A DNA stretch of 64,000 nt, from contig JANPZU010000002.1 of assembly GCA_024707405.1 (NCBI GenBank), positions 220,525 to 284,524 on the forward strand. The letters are read 5' to 3'. Under the pieces are notes generated by a model. It worked only from the letters and a program-made list of their open reading frames with translations, did not search any database and was not told the origin of the DNA. A program made the translations under genes and the position numbers. The stretch is from Luteimonas sp. Lineage in GTDB: Bacteria > Pseudomonadota > Gammaproteobacteria > Xanthomonadales > Xanthomonadaceae. Positions 15,388 through 24,222 of this stretch are shown here, one piece after another (within the stretch, counting starts at the first letter, position 1; the number at the start of each line of letters is the position of its first letter).

Positions 15388-16257
15388 TTATATGGAACGG
15401 ACGAGCACTTCGATGTGCGCCGGCAGCTTGAACCATCCTGGCGACAGATCAACCGGACGCTCAGACATCAACGCCCATGCCGTAGCCCAGAGTCCTGCGC
15501 GTCGGATAGCGGGATCGGCCACGCCCCGGAATGCGTCCCACCGGAGCTTCTTGACGGGCTCCTGCTGATGCAGGGGGCCGCGAATGAATCCCTTCAGATT
15601 GTCACTGACCTGGACGTACTTGGTCAGCGGGAAGTCCCTGACCTCATTCACGTTGAAGCTGACCGCTAGGAGCAGCTGGCGGGCGATCTGCGGATTGCCG
15701 CGCCACTCGCTTGGCCATGGATCCCCGAAATAGAGGGTTCGCTCCAAGGCCTCGCCGAAGGACTCGATCAGGTCGAGGATTTGCTGCTCTTGTTGCGTGA
15801 AGACAGGCGCTTGGAACGGGTGGGAAAGCGACGACGTTGCCCATTGCTCCGGGGCGAGGCGGAGTGGGCAGCCGTGGTCTGGGCATGTCGTGCGCAACGC
15901 TCGGTTCCAGCCGCGGCGGATGGAGCAGGGCACGCCCCGGGCCCGATCCTCGTTCCAGCACATCGGGCAATAGACGTTACGGGCCTGCGGTGCCAGTAGC
16001 CAAGATGCGTCTGGCTGACGGTGAAGCAAGAGATGGGATGCCGACATACCGATCGCGGTAGCCATCCTGCGCACAGCTGCGCAGGACGGCGACTCCACGT
16101 CTCCGGGCGGCCTCGGGTCATCCCTGTTCAGGGACGCCCAGAGCTGGCCCGGAGAGCGCTCGTACAGCGCGGCGGCGCGGCTCAACACCGAACGCAAGGA
16201 TTCGTCCGGCATCGGCGGCCGAATCCACCAGCGCTGATTGGTGACATCAGCTTTCAT
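15388..16257 (-). CDS. tniQ: TniQ family protein (transposition target selection)
   Basis: PMPDESLRSVLSRAAALYE...; zinc-finger-like NVYCPMCWNEDRARGVPCSIRRGWNRALRTTCPDHGCPL; follows tniB. Confidence 0.88.
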   Translation of the reverse strand: MKADVTNQRWWIRPPMPDESLRSVLSRAAALYERSPGQLWASLNRDDPRPPGDVESPSCAAVRRMATAIGMSASHLLLHRQPDASWLLAPQARNVYCPMCWNEDRARGVPCSIRRGWNRALRTTCPDHGCPLRLAPEQWATSSLSHPFQAPVFTQQEQQILDLIESFGEALERTLYFGDPWPSEWRGNPQIARQLLLAVSFNVNEVRDFPLTKYVQVSDNLKGFIRGPLHQQEPVKKLRWDAFRGVADPAIRRAGLWATAWALMSERPVDLSPGWFKLPAHIEVLVRSI

Positions 16258-17169
16258 GCGGCTTTTCGCAATCCGGCTTGCAGGGCGGCCTGCTTCGCTG
16301 CGGCAAGCGGTGGCTCGAACACCGCACGCTCAAGCAGTTTGGTCGTGATCTGATCTTCGCCAGTTTCGACGGCGTGGGCGGCCGCGTGCGTCACCAGTTG
16401 CATGATCGTCTGGAGCACGCCGCCAGACAGGCGGATCAAGTCGGCCGACAGCGTGGGCGACGACAGGTACGAGGGCTTGCGCAGAGGCAACGCCTTCTCG
16501 AGCGCATTGAGGAAGGTCGTCAGGTACTCGTCGCGCTTCCACAGTGGCAATTCCCTGTATTTGAACCGTGCGTTCAAGTGCTCGTCCACCTGCATGGCTG
16601 CAGGTGCCGAAGAGGTACCCAGCGTCAGGATCGGCAGCGACAATTCGTTCATCAGGAACTTGATGGTGTCCAACGCGATCCGTTGCTGCCGTGCAGTCGA
16701 CGTCAGGATGTCCTGGATTTCGTCGACGATCAGCAACCGCACGTCCGCCGTCCTGCAAAGCTTGAGCGCCATGCGTTCACGATCGTTGCCGGAATAGTTG
16801 CCGGGGTCTGGCACCCCGAACGCGCTCAGGATCCGGTTGTAGAGCCGTCTTGGCTTCACGAGCATTGGTCATGCTGATGACCAGGACGGGTTGGGTTGCG
16901 ACCTTGCCGTTCTCCGCGGGAGTCGGCGGGTAACGCCGCTGGATGGCTCGAGAGAGCATCGTCTTGCCTGAACCCGGTTTGCCGGAGACGACAAGTCCGC
17001 TTGCTCGCGTCTGGGGTGGCATGTGGATCAGGAATTCGATGTAGTTGAGGATCGGAACCAACCGCTCGTGGGTGATGAACCGCTCGGCAAGCATGCGACC
17101 GGCACGTTCTTCGGCGGGCAGATCCAGTTGATCCCGTACGCCGGGATCGAGATGGCTGAAATTGCTCAT
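16254..17169 (-). pseudogene. tniB: TniB AAA+ ATPase, split by an apparent frameshift near 16850-16880
   Basis: Frame A MSNFSHLDPG...VVSGKPGSGKTMLSRAIQRRYP...VLVISMTNAREAK (Walker A); frame B RRLYNRILSAFGVPDPG...VRLLIVDEIQDIL (Walker B); homology switches frame. Confidence 0.8.
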
Positions 17170-17179
17170 GGCTGTCTCC

Positions 17180-18952
17180 TCAGACCCATTCTTCGAGTTG
17201 GATGGCGGTACGGCTGGGCGACGCCGGGGGCGGGAGCTGGGGCGGTGCGGTCGAGTGCGACCCGGAAGGCGGCGCAGGTGGTTTCCCGGGACGCTTGTTC
17301 CCGCGGGCTTGGCGCGTGGCTTTCTGGGCGTTGGCCTCGATGCTGTCGGTGGCCTCGAATCCCTTGTCGGTCTCGGCATCCGTCCTGGCTTGGGTGACCT
17401 GATCCATGGAGTTCCTGATGCAGGACGTGCCCGCGGCCCGTCCACCGATCACGGGAGCGGTGACCAACACGCCGTCAGCGCGTCGAACCCATACCGCACT
17501 CGGGTCACGTGGGTCATAACGCACGCGAACAGCCGTGTCCGAGTTGAGCATGGGCGCAAGATCCTCATGCCAATAGCGCGAAGCATTCAGTTCTATGCCA
17601 GTACGGCGTACGAGGCGGTTCTCGAACGGCAGGAAGTCCATGCGGAATTTCAGCGGTTCCGAGATCAACGGCGGACTGACGATGTTTCCAGCCGCATCCG
17701 TAAGACTGCGCTCCCAGGCAACCACGGGTGGCAGGCTGAGTGCTCGATGCCGGCGCTGGTGGTAGAACCTGCAGACCTTCTGGGTCATCCAATCGCGGAA
17801 CTCATCCAGCGTCAGGCGAGCCTTGCCTTCGCTGTCGTAGTTGCCTCGTTCCCTGATGTTGCTGAAGGTCGTCCCCGGGAGAAGGTGTGCGATCTTCATG
17901 AGCGTGCCAATCAGCCGCTCGATATGTCCACCGTAGTGTGGCGTCCTCACAGGACGCCACGTCAGCTCGATCTGATGCTCGCCGCATCCGCGATCCAACG
18001 CCATGCTGCGGAAGTCCTTGCCGTTATCGACAAGGATCTTCCTGGGCTTGCCATACATGGGCCAGATTCCCGGATCGCTTGCGTTCTCTGGCTTCGGCAG
18101 TACGGCATGTTCAATGCACAGGGAGACGGCAACCGTCGACGGGGGATCCATCGAGATGTACATGCCGAGCACGCAGCGGGTTGCCACGTCGATCGCCACC
18201 GTGACCCAGGGGCGACCAAGGACGGTGAGCCGGTCATCGCTCAGGACCATGACATCTGCCGGGGTGTGGTCGATCTGGATCAGATCCAGCGGCTTGCTAA
18301 CGAACAGCCCGCCGGTACTCGGCTTCCATTTATGTCTTGCCGTGCGGCCGCCTTCGCGCGCCAGATCCGACGCCCAGCCGATCTCCTGATTCAGGCGAAG
18401 CAGGACGGCTTTTCGTGAAGGGGGCGGAAGGTGCAACCGCCTTGCCATCGACTGGGCCCGGATTACGACGTGTTCCTTCGGTGGCTTTTCACGACACATG
18501 TAATGCTTGGAAATGGCGTGCCGGATCAGCCCGTCGACCTTGGGATCAAGCAGGTTCAGTCCTGGCGGGCGTCCTCCCGGCTTGCGGGCCAGGGTGCTGG
18601 TCCGTGGGTCCTTCAAGAAGTCAGCACGGATGCGCTGTAGCTGCCTGACGCTCATGCCATGGCGCTTGGCAAGTTTTTCCAGTTCGCCGCGGGTGACTTG
18701 GCTGCGCTCGTTGAGCGGGGTCAGATCCCTGGCCAGCGCGACGCACCGCTTCCACTCGGCTTCCGGGATGGTGCCTGCCTCGGTGGCACTCGTCTTCGTC
18801 GGCAAGACTTCAATCTGCGAGATCGGCACGGAAATCATGTCACCCGTGCCCATGTCGCGGGCGCGCATGTGAGTCAGGGAGTCCGGCCCGTCGATCTGGA
18901 TGACGCGGCCGTTGGCCGCGCAGACGGTGCCCGGGTCAAGTTTCAAAGTCAT
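17180..18952 (-). CDS. tniA: TniA DDE transposase (Mu/TnsB-like, rve integrase core)
   Basis: 590 aa; LIQIDHTPADVMVLSD, ILVDNGKDFRS, HIERLIGTLMKIAHLLPGTTFSN (D,D,E). Confidence 0.92.
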   Translation of the reverse strand: MTLKLDPGTVCAANGRVIQIDGPDSLTHMRARDMGTGDMISVPISQIEVLPTKTSATEAGTIPEAEWKRCVALARDLTPLNERSQVTRGELEKLAKRHGMSVRQLQRIRADFLKDPRTSTLARKPGGRPPGLNLLDPKVDGLIRHAISKHYMCREKPPKEHVVIRAQSMARRLHLPPPSRKAVLLRLNQEIGWASDLAREGGRTARHKWKPSTGGLFVSKPLDLIQIDHTPADVMVLSDDRLTVLGRPWVTVAIDVATRCVLGMYISMDPPSTVAVSLCIEHAVLPKPENASDPGIWPMYGKPRKILVDNGKDFRSMALDRGCGEHQIELTWRPVRTPHYGGHIERLIGTLMKIAHLLPGTTFSNIRERGNYDSEGKARLTLDEFRDWMTQKVCRFYHQRRHRALSLPPVVAWERSLTDAAGNIVSPPLISEPLKFRMDFLPFENRLVRRTGIELNASRYWHEDLAPMLNSDTAVRVRYDPRDPSAVWVRRADGVLVTAPVIGGRAAGTSCIRNSMDQVTQARTDAETDKGFEATDSIEANAQKATRQARGNKRPGKPPAPPSGSHSTAPPQLPPPASPSRTAIQLEEWV

Positions 18953-19491
18953 CGGATGCTTCCTCCGTATTGATGCGTTCTCGCGCCATCGGGAGTGATG
19001 GGCGAAACACCGTCCTTGTTCTTCATCCGGGAACGAGGCCGTGTCTCATCAATTAGAGGGCTTGTTTTCAGGCATCCAAATTAGCGGGAGAAATTCCCGT
19101 GCCGCTTTTGCGGATCGCAAGAACTGCTTCTGCAGTCATCGGAAGTCGCGTGAGGACATCAATGGTGGATCGACTTGTCCGCCGACACGTCGTGGAGCAA
19201 CAGCCGAGGTCGCGTACTCCGATGATTCATCGGGTGTTTCCTTCTCAATGTCTTCACTGGACGGAGAACCGTTCCCCGTGACGTGCCCAGTGCGACGCCA
19301 CTTTCAAGCTTCCCGGAACTTCTTCGTCCTGACAGGACGCGCAACCGATGGCGCCTTGATCCACTGTCGACGCGGCTTGAATCTCTCCCGGAGGGCCTTG
19401 GATCTGACGAACGGAAAACTCCCGCCTATTTGGATTGATTCGAAGAACGTGCTCGCTTGAGAAGACATCCACACGTCGAAGGAGCACGAAA

Positions 19492-20589
19492 ATGTATGGG
19501 ATTGCGATTGAAGTGAAGTTCAACGCCGCTGTGTCCAGGCTGGTGGCCGCGTTGAAACAGGATGATCCAAGGAGGGTGTTGGACGATACCGGCACGGTGC
19601 AATTGTTGGCGGCGTTGAAACCAAGGACGGTCAGGGTGATCGCCGCCGATCTGGAAGCATGGCTGTCCTGGTGGCAAGGGAGGGCGCGGCAGGCGAGTGG
19701 GGCGTTACACGAGTCGATTCCGGCCTATACCAAGTTTCTTGCCGGCAGTGGCCTCAGTCAGAAGACCATAATTCGCTACCGGTACTCGATCAGACGAGTT
19801 CTGGCGGCTTTGGGATGCCCGGTGGATGAGCAAGCCATGGCTTACTCTTTCCATAACATCAACGGTCATTCAATCGTCGAAATAAAGCGGCTGACCGATC
19901 CCAAGGTCAAGCCATTTGGGTGGGACAAGATCAGGAAGTGTGTCCGGTGGGCAGATCCGGGCAATCGGCGCGAGGTGACGGCGTTGGCCGGAATGCTGGT
20001 GCTCTATGAGGCGATGGCATGGTCTGATCAGATTTTCGGCCACTATTCCGGCGGCACTTGGCATGTACCGCCTGCGCGTCGGGATGATCTGAAGTGGACG
20101 CCGAATGGAGGTGCTCGCTTGCGCTTGGCGCCAATGAAGCGGGGCGATACTGCCCGTTATGCGGCGCTATCCCCTTTGGTCACGGAATGGATTGGGCGCG
20201 CCCATTCGTTCGGTGAAAGCCATGACCAATCCCTGTTGACCGGAAACTGGGGGTATGCGCTGCTCCACCACACGTGGGATCGATGGGAGAAGGGCCTGAT
20301 TTCACGATCCGGGATGGACGCCGGGAAGTTTACGTCTGCTTCCCTGAGGCTGGGCATGGTGAAGGATCTGGAGGCCGCCGGTTTTGCTGTCGGCGAAGTT
20401 CTGGAACAGGACGGCTGGGCACACCGTTTTCCGATTCGCTGTCTTCTTCATGGGGAGTCCGCAGGCGGAGCGAGGCACATGACGCTGCCTCATCACAAGT
20501 GGATACAGTCGAACAGAAGAAACTACCTGCCTTCCTCTCCGACAGGAAGGAAATATGTGGTGTCGCAGATGTCCCTTCCCGGGCTATGA
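19492..20589 (+). CDS. Tyrosine-recombinase/integrase-like protein with degenerate catalytic motifs
   Basis: Core-binding-like N-terminus (IPAYTKFLAGSGLSQKTIIRYRYSIRRVLAALG) and catalytic-fold C-terminus (SASLRLGMVKDLEAAGFAVGEVLEQDGWAHRF); divergent from tniA. Confidence 0.62.
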   Translation: MYGIAIEVKFNAAVSRLVAALKQDDPRRVLDDTGTVQLLAALKPRTVRVIAADLEAWLSWWQGRARQASGALHESIPAYTKFLAGSGLSQKTIIRYRYSIRRVLAALGCPVDEQAMAYSFHNINGHSIVEIKRLTDPKVKPFGWDKIRKCVRWADPGNRREVTALAGMLVLYEAMAWSDQIFGHYSGGTWHVPPARRDDLKWTPNGGARLRLAPMKRGDTARYAALSPLVTEWIGRAHSFGESHDQSLLTGNWGYALLHHTWDRWEKGLISRSGMDAGKFTSASLRLGMVKDLEAAGFAVGEVLEQDGWAHRFPIRCLLHGESAGGARHMTLPHHKWIQSNRRNYLPSSPTGRKYVVSQMSLPGL

Positions 20590-20817
20590 GGTTTTCGGGT
20601 TGTCTCAATCGATGCCCATACCGGGGTAGGGAAGGGCCGCCTGCGACCCCAAGCGGACATCGAACTTGATCTGCCAGATTTCTGTAGACACTCTGCTGAC
20701 TATCAGTTACCTCTAAGGAGGCCCATGGGCGCTTCCATCCGAGGCAGTATTCGCCGTGCGAATGGAATATATCAATAAAATCAATAAGATGCATAGATGT
20801 CTGCGGCATGAATCCTG

Positions 20818-20843
20818 TGGGCATTACTGTTGAGTAATGCCCA
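20818..20843. promoter_or_regulatory. Perfect inverted repeat upstream of the TA operon (operator or terminator)
   Basis: TGGGCATTACT-GTTG-AGTAATGCCCA, 11-bp arms, 4-nt loop. Confidence 0.5.
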
Positions 20844-20945
20844 GTATGTATGTACAGTGTGCACACAACAGGGCTGGCATAAGGGGAGTCACATAAGAGG
20901 ACTCATATGTCAGCACAGATAGGCAGGTAGAAAGGAGCACTAGCC

Positions 20946-21218
20946 ATGAGCGCCGTCGCAAGCAGAGTCATCAATTTCCGGGCACCAGCTGCCAAGCAGG
21001 CGCTCATTGACCACGCTGTGGAAGTTAGCGGCATGAATCGTACGGAGTTCATCCTGGACGCTGTGTGCGAAAAGGCGCGCGAGGTGTTGGCGGATCAGAC
21101 CCAGTTCTCCATGAGCCGGCAGGCCCTGCAGCGCTTCAATGCCTTGCTCGATGCGCCGCTGGCGAACAACGCGGCGATCCGTCGTTTGCTGACCACCCCG
21201 GCGCCTTGGGAGCGCTGA
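20946..21218 (+). CDS. DUF1778 (TacA/AtaR-like) type II antitoxin
   Basis: RVINFRAPAAKQALIDHAVEVSGMNRTEFILDAVCEKAREVL; 3 bp upstream of GNAT gene. Confidence 0.9.
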   Translation: MSAVASRVINFRAPAAKQALIDHAVEVSGMNRTEFILDAVCEKAREVLADQTQFSMSRQALQRFNALLDAPLANNAAIRRLLTTPAPWER

Positions 21219-21221
21219 GCC

Positions 21222-21698
21222 TTGGCGCTCGGCGCCCCCAGCCCGCTTAACGACGAGCACCGGCTGGACGACTTCCAGTGCGCGGCGCCGGAGCTCACCA
21301 AGTGGCTGCTGGAGCGCGCCCGTCAGAATCAGGCATCGGGGGCGTCCCGGTGCTTTGTCGTCTGTGACGAGCAACAAAACGTGGTGGGCTACTACGCGCT
21401 AGCGGCTGGTGCGGTATCGCATGAGCATGCGCCGGGTCGCATCCGTCGCAACATGCCAGATCCCATACCCGTCATCGTGCTGGGGCGTCTGGCCGTGCAT
21501 GTGGACATGACCGGCCAAGGCATCGGCCAGGGCCTACTTAAGGACGCCGTGCAGCGGACGTTGCAGACAAGTGAGCAGGTTGGCGCCCGCGCGCTGCTTT
21601 GCCATGCCATCGATGACGCAGCGAAGGCGTTCTATCTCAAGCATGGTTTTGTCGAATCCCCTATCCATGACATGACGGTGATGCTGCCACTCAGGTAG
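21222..21698 (+). CDS. GNAT-family toxin (TacT/AtaT-like)
   Basis: LARLAVHVDMTGQGIGQGLLKDAV-type acetyl-CoA loop (LGRLAVHVDMTGQGIGQGLLKDAVQRTL), AKAFYLKHGF; paired with DUF1778. Confidence 0.9.
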   Translation: MALGAPSPLNDEHRLDDFQCAAPELTKWLLERARQNQASGASRCFVVCDEQQNVVGYYALAAGAVSHEHAPGRIRRNMPDPIPVIVLGRLAVHVDMTGQGIGQGLLKDAVQRTLQTSEQVGARALLCHAIDDAAKAFYLKHGFVESPIHDMTVMLPLR

Positions 21699-21815
21699 CG
21701 CCCATGCGCTAGCGTCGCGCCGTGTGAGACAGGCGCGCACTACGTTTTGCCATGTTTGGCAGCAGGCGGCATAGTCATGCGTTCAATCGCAACCAGCTAT
21801 CCATCGGACATCGCA

Positions 21816-23768
21816 ATGGCCAAGAAAGGCAAAGCAGCCAACGAGGCGCTCTTTGAAGAAGACTACGTGCTGCGTTCGCTGGGCCGCATTGGCTACGATC
21901 CGGACATCGCACTGACTGAGCTGGTGGCCAATACCTGGGATGCGGGTGCTGCCAAGGTTGCTGTGATCATCCCGACTGATACAGGCGGGTTACTGTCTGT
22001 CGAAGACGATGGCCATGGGATGACCGAGGATCAGTTCCGCAAGCGTTGGATGACCTTGGGATACAACCGGCAAAAGACCCAAGGCGATAACGTCCACTTT
22101 CCAACGGATCGCGCCGATTGGATGCGCAAGGCCTTCGGGCGCAATGGCATTGGTCGCCATGGTCTGTTGTGTTTCTCCGACCACTACACCGTCGAAACCT
22201 GGGTGAATGGCATGCTCTCGACGTTCGTTATCGGGACGAGAAATCAGCCATCGCCGTTCTATATCCACAGCCACGAAACCGGCGAACGATTGGGTCACGG
22301 CACCCGGTTGTTGGTGGAGGTGGAACGGCACCGCCCGGATCCGGATCGGATCAGGACGGTCTTGTCGGGCCGCTTCCTCCACGATCCGCAGTTCGTCGTC
22401 TCGGTGAACGGTCAGTCCGTCCCGCTATCCGAGCATGAGGGACTGCTGGAAGAGCGCAAAATGCAGGTCGAGCCGGGACTCAACATCACGGCCTATGTGG
22501 TGGACACGACGCGCACGGCCAAGTCCACGCGCTACCAAGGCATTGCGTTCTGGGTGAGTAGCCGATTGGTGGGTCTGCCGAGCTGGACGGTTGGGCCGAT
22601 GGCCGTTCTGGACGGACGGGTGCGCTTCGCCAAGCGCTACGCCATCGTGATCGAGTGCGGAGCGGAGTGGTTGTCCGAAGTCGAATCGGACTGGTCGAAG
22701 TTCAAGACCACGGAACGCACGGAGCGCCTCTTTGAGGCGGTCAATGAGTACGCCCAGGAAATGGTCGAGAAGCTGTCGGCCAACCTGATCGAGGAGAACT
22801 CCGAGGACGCGCTTTACAAGAACCGGGAAGATCTGCGGACGCTGCCGCGTCGTTCCATGCTTGAGGTTGCCCAGTTCACCAAGACTGTGGTGCATGACCA
22901 GCCAGGCATACCGCCCGAGACCCTCAACAAGGTAGTCAAGGCGGTAATCAAGATTCAGAAGGCACGCAGCGGCGCAAGTTTTCTCGACAAGCTGATGCAG
23001 CTCGATGAGCATGACATCGACGGCTTGGATCGTCTGCTCGGACAATGGACGGTGGAGGACGCGCTCACCGTGCTCGATGAGATCGACAATCGCCTGTCGA
23101 TCATCGCCGCCATGGAGAAGCTCAGCGGCGACCCGGAGGCGGACGAGTTGCATACGCTTCATCCACTCGTAACACAGGCGCGTTGGTTGTTCGGGCCGGA
23201 GTTTGATAGCTCGGAGTACGCATCTAACAACACGCTGCGCACGGTCGCCACCAGCCTTTTCAAGGCTAAGAGGGAAGATCAGGCATTCGCCAACGCCGCA
23301 AAGCGCCCTGACATCGTCGTCCTTTCGGACGCCACGATTTCAATCGTTGCCACTGAGAGTTTCGATAGTGCACGCGGCCACCTGGCAACGATGCGTGATG
23401 TTCTGCTCATCGAGTTGAAGAAGGGGTGTTCTGAAATTGGTCGCCCCGAAATGAATCAGGCGGCAGGCTATGTCGATGATCTTGTCTCTAGCGGAGGCAT
23501 TGAAGGGACGCCGTTCTTCCATGCTTACGTTGTCGGTCACACGGTGGCGTCCAACATCTCGAATGTGAATCCTCGTGAGTTCAATGGCGTTCTGCGTGGT
23601 CGTGTTACGGCTACTACCTACAACCAGCTAGCTTTGACTGCGAATAAACGCCTGCATGGATTGAAGGCGCGCATCCCCTCTCGGTATGAAGAGGTTTCTG
23701 GCTATGACCTCGTCCAAAAGGTGATGGGAACGCCAAGTCAGGCATCGCTGGTGCCGTCGGCCGACTAG
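21816..23768 (+). CDS. GHKL (Bergerat-fold) ATPase with C-terminal PD-(D/E)XK-like domain; defence candidate
   Basis: N box ELVANTWDAGA, G1 VEDDGHGM, G2 GRNGIGRHGL; C-terminal RPDIVVLSD...DVLLIELKKG...EMNQAAGYVDDL; start could also be 21777 or 21747. Confidence 0.75.
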   Translation: MAKKGKAANEALFEEDYVLRSLGRIGYDPDIALTELVANTWDAGAAKVAVIIPTDTGGLLSVEDDGHGMTEDQFRKRWMTLGYNRQKTQGDNVHFPTDRADWMRKAFGRNGIGRHGLLCFSDHYTVETWVNGMLSTFVIGTRNQPSPFYIHSHETGERLGHGTRLLVEVERHRPDPDRIRTVLSGRFLHDPQFVVSVNGQSVPLSEHEGLLEERKMQVEPGLNITAYVVDTTRTAKSTRYQGIAFWVSSRLVGLPSWTVGPMAVLDGRVRFAKRYAIVIECGAEWLSEVESDWSKFKTTERTERLFEAVNEYAQEMVEKLSANLIEENSEDALYKNREDLRTLPRRSMLEVAQFTKTVVHDQPGIPPETLNKVVKAVIKIQKARSGASFLDKLMQLDEHDIDGLDRLLGQWTVEDALTVLDEIDNRLSIIAAMEKLSGDPEADELHTLHPLVTQARWLFGPEFDSSEYASNNTLRTVATSLFKAKREDQAFANAAKRPDIVVLSDATISIVATESFDSARGHLATMRDVLLIELKKGCSEIGRPEMNQAAGYVDDLVSSGGIEGTPFFHAYVVGHTVASNISNVNPREFNGVLRGRVTATTYNQLALTANKRLHGLKARIPSRYEEVSGYDLVQKVMGTPSQASLVPSAD

Positions 23769-24222
23769 CCGAATTGCAACGCTCAGTGCTTCACAGGCGA
23801 GAAAAATTCCGCTTCTGGTCGCAAAGCGGACTTCCACGAGAGCAGGCGATTAGGGGCCGTTATCGAGGGTCCCGGGATATGCTCGCCCTCCAGCTCTGAA
23901 ACGTTGCAGGACGCATCTCGGCTAGTCTCCGCGCCGCAGAATATTGTCGAGTAGATGCCATGATTGCTCGGCAGCGGAGGTCGAAGATTGTGCGCCCAGC
24001 AAGTTCCTTCGTCGGGGTTCCTGCATGGGGCACGGGAGCGTGTCGGTAGGGGCGGCGACGCCCGCTGGTTCAGAATCCCGTGAAAAGTACCGGCGCAGTC
24101 ATGACCGCGCTACCAACCAAGGTAGCCTCGATGCCGCCGTAGCGCCAAGTGCCTCACGGAAGCTTCTTCCTGAGCATGTTTCCAGAGTAACTTTGGACTG
24201 GATATCGCGTTTCGGCCGCTAC

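Noticed and set aside
23769-24222. Possible ncRNA or gene downstream of the GHKL-nuclease gene
   Set aside because: Only a short hairpin (TCCGCTT...AAGCGGA) and a spurious ORF; nothing specific to support a call
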